Origin: Sweltsa coloradensis
Taxonomy: Eukaryota; Arthropoda; Insecta; Plecoptera; Chloroperlidae
Direction: 5' to 3'
NCBI GenBank assembly: GCA_024449915.1
Contig: JAMZAV010006360.1
Coordinates: 40,082 to 104,081 of the forward strand
DNA: 64,000 nt
A program made the position numbers and the translations under genes. Within the stretch, counting starts at the first letter, position 1; the number at the start of each line of letters is the position of its first letter. This document shows positions 47,037 to 56,900 of this stretch, piece after piece. Below the pieces are notes generated by a model. That model was given only the letters and a program-made list of their open reading frames with translations, ran no database searches and had not been told where the DNA came from.

Positions 47037-47385
47037 CCTTCAAATTCCAACTCGACACCTTCTCGCGGTTTGGCCCGTGAATAGGGGAGTTTCACTCCCT
47101 GAAACTAATGGCGAGCTCTGGGTCGTCGTCGGGGAACCCCTTCCCTTTTTGACTACCTCCCCGACGGCGACGACAAAGACAACACGGACGGATGAATGAA
47201 ACAGACGGAGACCAGACCCACGAGTGGGGTGACCCTTGCCCTCCCCATATGCTTGTGGCTTGGTTCTGACCAGCACAGGCCTGTCCACCCCTTGTCCCCC
47301 CGCGTCATCCCTTACGTCCCTCCCTTCGTCTCGATCAGCCAAGTTGCATAAATATGAGACGTAAAGCAATATCCAATCAAATCAA
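47037..47385 (-). repeat. Family A GC-rich repeat, copy 13 (the only minus-strand copy)
   Basis: The reverse complement carries the whole order: GATTTGATTGGATATTGC, TTTACGTCTCATATTTATGC, AACTTGGCTGATCGAGACG, GGGATGACGCGGGGGGACAA, CAGGCCTGTGCTGGTCAGAA, GTCTTTGTCGTCGCCGTCGG, GACGACGACCCAGAGCTCGC, GGGAGTGAAACTCCCC and AGTTGGAATTTGAAGGC. It is among the best copies. The 109-codon minus frame across it is not conserved elsewhere. Confidence 0.92.
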
Positions 47386-49154
47386 ATCCACCTGGTCCGT
47401 CACCAGCTCATGTGTCCCTTGCGGGACTAGACAACAATATCCTAGGGATAGGAAATTTAGATTCTGAAATATTTGAAATTCCACCTGAACCTTTAAAAAA
47501 ATAATTCATCCGAGGAACGCTGAACGAGCAAGATGAACCTGCACCGGCTGCCTTCAAACCCTTTCATTTGTGCAACTCTCATGATACCGGTAAGTTGACA
47601 AAAAATACGTCATTTATGCTTGAGGTGTAAAACCTAATTATTCTAACATCTATAACCTAGAATATGGCCTTATTATAGAAGTGGTTGTTGTTTTTCCTGT
47701 GCCCGTATCTACTTAATAATGCATCTTGTATCCAGTCCGTCCAGTGAGAACAGTACTACCCTTTCGTTACTCTCTCTATGCGCACCTGGCATTATCTTCA
47801 ATCCATTCCTTTAATCTAGCACATGAAAAGCAGTGCCATCTGTCCTGTAACTCCGTCATTAATTAGCATAGGCACATCCGATCAAAAATTTTCAAAGCTA
47901 TGGAGATGCTTTCCAGCAAGGTCATGCCCCGTTCCAATTCGACTGATTTTGTTACCTTGCCTCAAGTATGTTTCATTTCCTTGTTGTTTTGCGTAGGTAG
48001 CTAGCTTTTATTCTTGATCCTCCTGCCAAACCTTTACTTTACTTTTGCTGATGTGTGCTATTTGAGATTTTATTTTATTACACATACGACACAACTGTTT
48101 ACACAGTTTGTTGTTTCTTGATTCATCTTTTGTAAGAGTCCTGCTTTTTTTCATTCCTCGATGATACCACATTGGGGGGAACCCATTGCAAAACAACTGT
48201 GATTTCCTGTCTTTATTAATTTTGGGATCTTGAGTTTATAGATTTTAATCGTTTTTTGTCCTGCCTCCATTTTTTGTCAAAGTTTTGCCCTATCGCTGCC
48301 TTAAGTAATCATTAATTTAAACTACTTACCTATTCTCAAACGTAATCATTTTTCAGGCCCTATCTATTGCCTTACCTCTTCTCTCCATCAAAGTTACTAC
48401 CGTCACACGGGGCTAACTTTAGATTCCGGGTAACTATGGATTATGACCATCAGCCGTTTTTTTGGCTCTAAAATTGTTAGTTTCTACAACAACAACAACA
48501 TTTTTTCCTGTTTGGTAAAAGAAAGGTACATAAGTACTTAATTCCAGTGCCTTCTTGAACTCAACCTCAGTAACTTCCTGTTCCTGTGGCCATGTGAAGA
48601 AGAAATCTTCTGATTTGGTAACATTTCCAACTTTGTACTACAGGATGTAACTATGGCATCTTAGTCACTAAATATTATCATGGACACATTAAGAACATGA
48701 TAGGGATGATGCATGTACAATAATTGTCCATCCAAGTTTAATTCGGTTCATTCACAACTGCCAATCAAAGTTTTTTGGGTCTACTTTGGATCAAAGCTAG
48801 GAAACATAACCTGCAACGTGGAAAACTAGTTATGGTATCAAGGAAGACCTATCCAAAGCCCTAGGCTAAACCAAACTACCATATAGAACTAGGAAAACGC
48901 TTCAGTCCCGCCGCGTTGTTGGATGAGCGTAATTGGTGCATTGATCTGCCATGTGTTACGCGGATTTTCTGTTGTTCTGTGAAAAAATCATTACTTAGTC
49001 CCGAAGATGTTTTAATACTTAAATAAAATAAAATAACTTAATTTTTTAATAATCGTAATTTTTTAAAATTGAAAAAAAATCGTAAAATTGCATTTTCATA
49101 CAGAAAATATTATTCGATTGCGCTCAAATTATCACGAGTAGATATTAATTCTAG
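47386..49154. other. No gene recognised
   Basis: A T-rich region with short frames and an (ACA)n-like stretch at about 48489-48501. No motif was found. Confidence 0.45.
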
Positions 49155-49400
49155 TTTAGTTAGTTATTATGGGTTTAAGGGCACACATTCCAACACTAAG
49201 GTTATTAGTGGCCCGTATTCCTTTAAGAGTGATGTGTAATTTTTAAATTCTATTATACAGCTTTGTTGATTTCAGATATTTAAAAACATTTGTTATATTC
49301 TCAGATTCATCAGATAAAATTTCTATTAAATTAGGTTTTAGTTTAAAATTATTATGCAGATGAATAATAGTATGATAGTCCTAGGCTATTCTAAAATTTA
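49155..49400 (-). mobile_element. Non-LTR retrotransposon 3' UTR, solo copy (minus strand)
   Basis: Matches 50143-50340 in order: TTAGTTAGTTATTA, GGTTTAAGGGCAC, CACTAAGGTTATTAGTGG, TACAGCTTTGTTGATTTCAG, ATATTTAAAAACATTTGTTA, CAGATTCATCAGATAAAATT. It has no coding part, so this is a heavily 5'-truncated insertion. Confidence 0.8.
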
Positions 49401-50142
49401 CGGCAATAATACGCCTTTTCTATTCTTTAATGATCTCACGCAATCTTTGTCAATAAAATACAATGTAAAACAAAAGATGGTGCAAATTTTTAGTGTTCTT
49501 TTGCAAATCTGCTGATTTTACATGGCTGTGAATGCAGTGGAAAAAACATTTGTTTGTACTTGTTTGTTGGATTTGAAAATTTCTGATTGGATGAGAGTTG
49601 CTCAGACTTAACCAGGCCTTAATCCTGCCATGTCCTGCATTATACCGTCCTTATACCACCTATACCCGGGATAAATGTACATGAATCGGGGCCCAGGAGA
49701 GGATATGTGAAGACCATCACAAAATTGATGTTTCTCCTTTAGTACCCTGGCAGAAGTCAGATGCTTTGAGGACTTTCCTTCTCCCACGGCTCGAGTTAAT
49801 AATGCGTGGGGGAGGGATGTTAAAGACTATATTTTATTAATTTTATCACGACGAAGGCGGCAGCAAAACGGTGGATGTCACTCCTTCGACGTGCCAGTGC
49901 ACTAGTACATGCCCATGGCAGAGGGGGGTGCAGGCCTATTCTAACAACTGACTATGTAAGTGTGCTGGTGGTAACCCATCTGTTTTTCTGCTTCTTACGT
50001 GCAGTGATTCTCATTAAAAGGATATTGGCGTGGCTTCACTACGGATGTAGTTAAAAAAACGAATTGGCAGAGAACCACGTTTCCCCGCTGTTGTGATAGG
50101 GCCAGCCCGGCCGGGCCTAAGCCCACGCTCCCAAAAAGTTAG
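49401..50142. other. No gene recognised
   Basis: A spacer between two minus-strand copies of the same retrotransposon 3' end. Confidence 0.4.
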
Positions 50143-50767
50143 TTAGTTAGTTTATTACTGGTTTAAGGGCACCCCACACTAAGGTTTTAGTAGTGCCCGT
50201 GTTCTCTTTTAGAGTGATTGCTATTTTTTAAATTCTTTTTTATACAGCTTTGTTTTTGATTTCAGATATTTAAAAACATTGGTTATATTCCAGATTCATC
50301 AGATAAAATTTATTTTTAATAGTATAGTTTAAAATCATTACTCTCGTCCATGTTTGGGACATTCTACTAAAATGTGCTTAACAGTTAAAATCTCAGCTAC
50401 ACTACTCACCATAAGGGTGGATTCTTCGGGACTCTTAAAAGGTATGCTTGAGTGAGATGTGTGTGTCCAATGCGTAAGACCGTGGTCGAACCACGCTTCT
50501 TTCGTGTCGAGAAGAGCGCCTTGAAGAGAACCAGTGTTACAGCGTCCTTTTATTTCACGAAGCTTATTATTTTGCATAATATGCCATTCTTGCACCACTT
50601 TTCTTAAGTTTGAGTTTGAAGAATGCTTTTTTAGATCAGGCGTTACAACTAAATGGCAATCAACTTGTGTTTTTGTTAACCAGCTTCTTTGGCACTTTGG
50701 TCGGCGACATCATTTCCTAAAACACCAGCATGCCAGGCACCCAACAAAAAATATTGATTTATGTTTT
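50143..50767 (-). mobile_element. Non-LTR retrotransposon C-terminus plus 3' UTR, copy 2 (minus strand)
   Basis: The minus frame at 50338-50598 reads MVQEWHIMQNNKLREIKGRC, then HWTHTSHSSIPFKSPEES and SVAEILTVKHILVECPKHGR. This is the C-terminal signature of I/Jockey-like non-LTR polyproteins: W-x-x-x-x-NKLR-I, a GHT-x-(L)THS-like stretch and LTV-(E/K)-HIL-(V/L)-ECP. A 3' UTR of about 195 bp follows and ends in a TTAGTTAGTTAG tail (as seen on the plus strand, 50143-50154). The RT domain is absent, so the copy is 5'-truncated. The GHT-THS stretch is disturbed by a local frameshift. Confidence 0.85.
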
Positions 50768-52079
50768 GGGCAGCAAGTTTTGACAATATTAGTGTATTTT
50801 ACTAATTAATGGGTGTGTAGTGTAAATTTGGCAAATTGCCTCTAGTGAACTTCAAGAATACGTGCACACTAAGAATGTGGAGTCCTTACTATCAAGAGCA
50901 AACAGGAGCTTTGTAGAATTGCAACAGTTTATGCATTGTAGACGCTGTATGTGGAATGGAGTTTAAATTTGAAGTTGTTGCTCTCCATTGTTAAAGCAGA
51001 GCCGACTGAATTGTTTTATTTTTGAACATCTGTAAAATATTTCGAAATCTTTTGTGACTTGTATCGGATTTCGTTGATCTGCTTGATGTTGTTTGTTTTT
51101 GTGGTGGCCTTTGGTATTTTTGGGGAAGGGGGAGAGGGGGAGAGCTGTGTTATGCAGCATGGTTTTATTCAGAGTCCAGGTGGGATTAGCCCCATATGAT
51201 TTATAGAAACAAGGGAAGTGTAATGTTTAAGGCCTGTAGTAGTTCCCAGGAGCGATGACCACAGGTCCTCGATGTCTTCAGGCGAACTTCATACCGATTT
51301 TGAAATGGAGGTCGAAAATTGCTTTATAGGCTGGGTTTGTAGGAGATTCCTTTTAATGAGCGATATAATTAAGTATTAAGTACTTTCTTCTGGAGGATAG
51401 GAGATGGTTCTGCCGATTCGCAAGAAGACTGGGAATAGGGCTTCGTACGGAAAGCTTCTGTGGATAGTCTTATACCAGTGTGGTAATACTGTATCCAACG
51501 TCTTGTATAAGAAGGTCTAGCCGAATCATAAATAAACTAGCAAAAATCCAGCTTAGAGCGGATAAGGGAGCATAAAGATTTAACATTGGTTGTACGATCA
51601 CTCCTCATTAGTATTGCTGAGCACTCGTAGTATGTTCAAGGCTTAAAAACACTTGTTCGTAGCTGATGGATATGTGGCCTCCCACATAACTTTTTATCAA
51701 ATAACATTCACCAAAAATCGTTCTATTTTATTAAAAGATGCTGGATCGGGCCATCGATTATTTATTACACATTTTACTACTAACCAATTGCTGTATGTGG
51801 ATAGACATTTACTTTCTTGAAAGCAAGTTTGTTTAGGCCTAACTTGTACCTTTTGTACAATGCGTTTTTAATTACTTTAAATTAATGGTACGGTCTATGT
51901 TTTATCTATTTTAGAGTGCTCAATCTGTAGACAAGGACATCCATTATGCAGCACAATGCATCTTTAGGAAGGTATTTGAAGGCATTTTGATCCTCACAAA
52001 AGGTTTTCAAGAAACCACTAACAATCCAAATCCAGAACTCCAGCAGTCATCGCCAACAGATGCAGCACATCATCGTTGA
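50768..52079. other. No gene recognised
   Basis: Only short frames and no shared repeat. Confidence 0.45.
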
Positions 52080-52235
52080 TATTATTTACTACAATTCAGA
52101 AATTAAAATAGTCCGCCTTAACCGGGAATCGAACCACGGCTCTCCCGCATTTAAGACAGGCGTCTTAACCACTAGACCATAAGGACGGGTACATTTTAAG
52201 CTCGGAATTGTAGTTGCATTATACATCTGAATGGA
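52080..52235 (-). mobile_element. tRNA-like repeat B2, copy 2 (minus strand)
   Basis: The minus strand reads TTATGGTCTAGTGGTTAAGA (A box), CGCCTGTCTTAAATGCGGGA, GGTTCGATTCCC (B box, 52124-52135) and GGTTAAGGCGGAC. The tRNA-like part is 52111-52188. The anticodon stem does not pair well. Homology with 34120-34290 extends beyond the tRNA-like part on both sides, which favours a SINE or SINE-like unit over a working tRNA gene. Confidence 0.72.
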
Positions 52236-52492
52236 TTGCACGCAGAAGGACCCATCGCTTTTTAAAATTATTATTTTTGTTACGTTTTGTATGGGAGACC
52301 GTATGAAAATCCGGCCGTCATAGAGTGCGCTGCGAGCGGTGAAGTTCACTCTAGTGAAGTGGGCGCGCGCACTCGCCATCTAAATACACGCGCAAACTGT
52401 CAACAGGAATCTCATTGCTCCAAACATTCACATATATTATGTGTTTTTTTAGTGTGGATTTATGTCTATGCACATTTAAAAAGTTATTCAAC

Positions 52493-52666
52493 ATGAGATA
52501 TTGTTGTGTGCCTAAATGCAACAACCGTAAAGGAGGCAATAAGTTTCCAAAAGATACAAGTAAACGTACTTAGTGGTTAGTAGCAATACGTCTTGACAAA
52601 TGGTTACCCACTAATCACAGTGTTGTTTGCCACCTTCACTTCAAAGAAGACGATTACAAACAGTCT
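52493..52666 (+). pseudogene. THAP zinc-finger domain with one in-frame stop
   Basis: From ATG 52493 the frame reads MRYCCVPKCNNRKGGNKFPK then DTSKRT, a TAG at 52571-52573, then WLVAIRLDKWLPTNHSVVCH followed by LHFKEDDYKQS. The C2CH zinc ligands of THAP domains fit: Cys4 or Cys5, Cys9, Cys46 and His49. The invariant Trp (residue 28, directly after the stop) and the HF pair (His49, Phe50) are also present. THAP domains bind DNA and form the N-terminus of P-element-like and Kolobok transposases and of some host regulators. A SINE fragment begins about 15 bp downstream and no AVPTIF box is seen, so the protein is cut short. As read it is a pseudogene. Confidence 0.82.
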
Positions 52667-52679
52667 AATTATTATTATG

Positions 52680-52868
52680 GTATTTATATTGCGGCACTGT
52701 TTGCTATATTTTCTATTAAAAATATCGATCTTTGGTTGGTTATCGCTCACTCGTAGATTACGTCGGAGTCTTCAAGGTTGGCTTGGTCGCTTTGGTTTAC
52801 TGTCCCCCACTGAAAATCAGTTATATGACTGAGTGGGTAGGCTCTAAATACGAATTTAAATATTTATT
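52680..52868 (+). mobile_element. tRNA-derived SINE, 3' fragment (copy 3)
   Basis: GGTTGGTTATCGCTCACTCG, CCCCCACTGAAAATCAGTTA, TGACTGAGTGGGTAGGC and TAAATATTTATTTA match the 3' halves of the copies at 28.9 and 32.1 kb. The tRNA-like head is missing, as is usual after 5'-truncated retroposition. Confidence 0.82.
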
Positions 52869-53989
52869 TATAGTAAGTATGGTAAGTAATCGCCTACTTG
52901 GTCCAGACTTGGCTGACAATCCAGTAGGTGTATGCATGCATCACAACTTTTAAATGGGTATTCACCCGCTAAACTCAAAAAATATATTTCATTCAGGCTC
53001 ACTAGTTATAAATTTAGAAATTGACAGAAAAAATATTGGGTCGACCATGACCCCTCAAAAAAATGTCAAAGTTAATATTTTTCGAGCTAGGTCCCATATG
53101 TAAAAATCTGCCATAAGAAATAAGATTGGGTCGATTTTTATGCCCCGTGACCTTGGAGGATTTTGATCCAAAAACATATTGGCCATTATTGACGTACTCG
53201 ACAGTCTTTTCTGGAAGTACTCTTTATTTTGTTTTGTAATTTGGGCAAGTGGTTCGGTCAAAGTATGCTGATTACCAAGAAGAGTTATGATGTTGGAATG
53301 CATATTTTTACGTGTTTTTTTTTTTTTTACAAAAGGCCAATTTTCGCAAATTCGCAAATCTCTGGATTTAAAAAAATCTTTAAAATCACAGTTACAAGAT
53401 ATAACTTTTTAAACGGTTATTTTAGTGTAGTATTAGGCTATGCTATAGAATATGTGGCAAAAAATATTTTTTGGGGTAATAGCCCCTTTCAGGCCTGAAA
53501 CATTAACTATAATAAGCTTAAATTTCATCTTACCTCTCAACTAACTCTGATTTGCGTCCACTTGTCCGTGCTTTTCTTTCTTTTTAAGGCGGATTTATAC
53601 AAAAACTTAACACTAACACGTAGGGGTTTAGGTTCTGTAAGGTACACGTAGAAAAGTAGGCACAAAGAATTTAGGCCAAGTTAATGTCAGTTGTATTCTA
53701 TAAGTTCTTTGCAGAGTGAACAGAGAGAACTTAGATTAAAGAAGGATTCGCAGGTTAAAATAAAGATTATTATTAATAATATAATTTTTCCAATCGATGT
53801 TGATAATTATTTACATATATTATTATTTATTATTTACAACTAAATAAGTATCAAAACATGTTCCTTTTTTATATTCGATTCATTCATAAATTGCATTTAA
53901 TATCCATTTTATTTGTTATCAAATTTGTTGAGTACTTAATGCATTGTTGGAATATTACTATATTTTCAAATATTTACTTAAATGTAGTT
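52869..53989. other. Interior of the candidate element, no gene recognised
   Basis: T-rich DNA with short frames. A GGGTCGA / GGGTCGAT pair of phrases near 53038 and 53128 suggests old repeats, but no family was identified. Confidence 0.4.
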
Positions 53990-54092
53990 CATTGTTGTGT
54001 CTGCATCTATGTAATTAGATTTATTTAGTTGTCCTCCTTTGTAAATCAGTTTTTATAACTGAATAGGATAGACGTTAAATAAATAAATAAAA
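53990..54092 (+). repeat. Repeat family C, copy 3
   Basis: GTGTCTGCATCTATGTAATT, AGTTGTCCTCCTTTGTAAAT, CAGTTTTTATAACTGAATAG, GATAGACGTT and an (AAAT)n tail. The most regular copy. Confidence 0.85.
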
Positions 54093-54156
54093 ATATAAAA
54101 ATATGCAAATAATGCTCCAAGTCCTGCCAATTATATTTTATTACGGAAGAGTAGAT

Positions 54157-54495
54157 GACTGTAGTGGCGTAGGAACCGGGGTGGGTGATACACTTATACA
54201 ATTCGACGGTCACCTTGGTAAAACGAATATGTTTGCCTGTATGCTTCGTCATTACATAAAAAATAGGTTAAAATTTACCAAAAATGGGCCACTCCAAGTT
54301 AATTTTTTGAGTTTTTAAATTGCAGATAGTTGCTGTATAACATTATTTACAAAGTCCACGTGCAGTTAAACATACGAAATAACTCTGGGCTTGGGCCCAG
54401 ACCCCGGCTGCCGCCCACAAGATCTGCTAAAAAAATTAACCCCCCCCCTCCCCCCCAAACTTTCAAAACGTTCCTATACGCGCCTGGTTGACTGT
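54157..54495. mobile_element. Possible small inverted-repeat (MITE-like) unit
   Basis: The left end AGTGGCGTAGGAACCGGGG (54163-54181) resembles the reverse complement of the right end near 54469-54485 (CGTTCCTATACGCGCC). The match is imperfect and target-site duplications are not evident. The interior includes a C-rich run at 54441-54457. Confidence 0.3.
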
Positions 54496-54777
54496 ATAGT
54501 AGTCAAGCCTTTCAAAGTAGATGTTAGTTTGACTCAACTTTTCGTACGTAAGCATAAGGTTTTGTTGTTCAACTTTCTTACGCATTAAAACAGTGTCTTA
54601 TGCGGTAAAAGTATGTATTACAAGTACAACTAGCGCATTTGTGTGAACGCCAGTACGTGTTCCCCATGTTCCAACATTACGACAACGCGTTAAAACCTTA
54701 TGCTTACGTCTTATATTTTTGTGTGGATCCGCCTTTAACAACATTTTTAACCGCGGTAAGGTTCAACTACCATAGTT

Positions 54778-54791
54778 AGCCGCCATCTTTT
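54778..54791 (-). promoter_or_regulatory. YY1-like site upstream of the 54.9 kb gene
   Basis: The minus strand reads AAAAGATGGCGGCT, matching the AANATGGCGGC consensus of YY1/Pho proteins, often found at animal promoters. It lies about 145 bp before the ATG at 54937. Only sequence similarity supports it. Confidence 0.35.
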
Positions 54792-54936
54792 ACAGTCAGG
54801 TGAACCTCACCGCTCGCAGCGCTACTGGTGGTGAAACGTCATACGGTCCCCATTGGTATTGGTCATATTTCATATTTATTCACTAGAACCGAAATCGGTT
54901 TCAAATTGTCGCGCTTCGGTTCGGGTACTAAGTCCC

Positions 54937-56900
54937 ATGCGTTGTGATTACAGTAAGGCAGCCAAGAAACTGTACACAACTCTTACTCCCGATTCACATG
55001 AAGTAAATAATGCCTCCGACGATGGTGAAACCGATCACGATGACGAGCATTTGACACTTATGAATAATTTAAAAGTCAAAATGAAAAGTGCAACTTGTGT
55101 CCATGAAAAAGTACAAGTTTTAAGCCTTGTGCCAAAGTCTTGGTCAAAGAAAAGAATTTGCTCAGAGTTTGAAGTCAAAGAAAGCTTAGTACGTGCTACA
55201 AGAAAATTGGTTAAAAAATACGGTGTATTACCTCAAGTTGAAAAGAAGAAATGTGGAAATACGGCAATTGGAGAAGATATTGTGCAAATTGTAATTGATT
55301 TTTATGAAAGTGATGACGCAAGCAGAATGTGTCCAGGAAAAAAGGACTGTGTTTCGGTACGGGACATTGATGGTGTTAAGGAACAAAAACAAAAACGGTT
55401 AGTTTTATGTAATCTGAAAGAACTATATGTTCAGTTGAAAACTGTACATCCTACTATCAAGATAGGCTTTTCCAAATTTGCACAGTTGCGGCCAAAGTGG
55501 TGCGTGTTAGCTGGCCCCCATGGTACACATTCTGTTTGCGTTTGTGTCACGCATCAGAATGTAAAATTAATAATTGATGGGGCAAAAATTCCCTTTTTTG
55601 TACAAAGACATGCTTGCTCTAATGGTTTGGTGCGACATGCAAACGAAGACTGTATCTCAATGAAATGTCGAACTGCCCCAGGTACAGATGCTGTGCGAAA
55701 CATGCTCGATTTACCTGAAGCAGAAGAAGATCTTTCTAGAAGAGGAAATAAAATACATCCCAATGGGTCAAAACGATCGTTGTGATTTGGTTACAATTGT
55801 AGACAAAACCTCAGATTTTGTTGATAAACTTGTTGACAAGCTGATGGTCTTAAAACCCATCTTTTACTGCCACAACTCAGTCGGAAACATTAAAAAAAAA
55901 AAAAGGTCCCTAAAATATGATGATGCATGTATCTGGAGACTTTTCTGAGAACTTCCCCTTTTGTCGTTCAAGACGAAATACAGAGCTACCTTTGGGGTTT
56001 GAACGCACAGGCAACTCTACATCCATTTGGGGTTTACTACCTGGACTCCGGAGTATTGAAGTCTGAGAGCATTTGTGTAATAAGTGACAGCCTACAACAT
56101 AGTACTACAGCTGTTCATACTTTCCCAAAAAACATGTTATCAATAAATCAAAGAGTTTGCACCACATATTCGAAATTGTATTATTCTCAGATGGAGCGGC
56201 GAGTCAATACAAGAATCGTAAAAACTTTGCCAATATTTGCCAGCAAAAAATGTGACTTTGGTCTTGATGCTGATGGCATTTTTTTTGCTACTTCACACGG
56301 CAAAGGACCTTGTGATGGGATTGGAGGCACTGTAAAACGACTAACGACAAAAGCTAGCCTGCAGCGAACTGGAAATGATTACATTTTGACACCATTAAAA
56401 ATGTTGAATTTTGTTCAACAGAGATAAAGGTATTCTTTTTCATTTTTGTAGATCCCAAGAAATTGAGGATAATGAAAATGCTCTCTCTGCCGATATGAAC
56501 TCAGTTGCTATTCCAAATACCAGAGAAAACCACTGTTTTTGCCCCCAAAACGAAAACACCATGTTGGTGCGGAAAACATCATCTTCAGTAAATCACTTGG
56601 AAGGGGAGGTTTTGAAAGGTGCACTTTATAAAAAATAACAAACTTTAAAGTTAAAGATTATGTTGCATGTGTCTACAGTAACCAGTGGTGGTTAGGAGAA
56701 ATACAGCAAGTATGTACAGACAAGAAAGACTATCTGTTCACTTCTTCCATCCGCCGGGTTTCCATGGGACTAATTCAAGCTTACAAAAAATGACTCTTGT
56801 GGGTTCCTCATTTGAATATTCACGAACGGTCTCTTTTGAGGAACTATCAACTGCAACCGGCAGAACACACAACATAAGCCAGCAGTTGAGTGTGAGATGA
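54937..56900 (+). pseudogene. Multicopy transposon-type protein (HGKGPCDGIGG family), nearly full length, frameshifted
   Basis: I start at ATG 54937 (MRCDYSKAAKKLY); the open frame extends further upstream but only from a TTG. Segments in order: a coiled or helix-turn-helix-like N-part with HEKVQVLSLVPKSWSKKRIC; FYESDDASRMCPGKKDCVSV; QKRLVLCNLKELYVQLKTVH; IGFSKFAQLRPKWCVLAG; GTHSVCVCVTHQNVKLI. After the first break (about 55745-55785): NDRCDLVTIVDKTSDFVDKL; a DDACI-SGD-FSENF shift; FVVQDEIQSYLWGLNAQATL; LHPFGVYYLDSG; FSDGAASQYKNRKNFANICQ (56184-56243, other frame); CDFGLDADGIFFATSHGKGP; CDGIGGTVKRLTTKASLQR. C-terminal: KDYVACVYSNQWWLGEIQQV, FFHPPGF, TATGRTHNIS and stop at 56898-56900. This architecture is that of a multicopy 'uncharacterized' protein found in many invertebrates, most likely a DNA-transposon protein (family knowledge; the enzymatic role is inferred). 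About seven small frame changes are needed. Confidence 0.82.

Larger units (their letters stand above)
52291..54854. mobile_element. Candidate terminal-inverted-repeat element (~2.56 kb) containing a THAP fragment
   Basis: The left end reads ATGGGAGACCGTATGA and the reverse complement of the right end reads ATGGGGACCGTATGA. Further in, both ends carry GCGCTGCGAGCGGTGA in inverted orientation (52327-52342 on the plus strand, 54809-54824 reversed). About 55 bp of each end align with small gaps. No target-site duplication is obvious. The THAP fragment at 52493 lies 150 bp inside the left end, as expected for a P-element- or Kolobok-like transposase. A SINE piece, a family C repeat and a small inverted-repeat unit have inserted into it. 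Confidence 0.45.

Noticed and set aside
52111..52188. Functional tRNA gene on the minus strand
   Set aside because: The anticodon stem pairs poorly and the homology with the 34.1 kb copy extends into both flanks, as in a SINE-like repeat.
54853..54936. Earlier start for the 54.9 kb gene
   Set aside because: The frame is open from 54853 but begins at TTG; the first ATG is 54937, and the earlier part overlaps the inverted element end.
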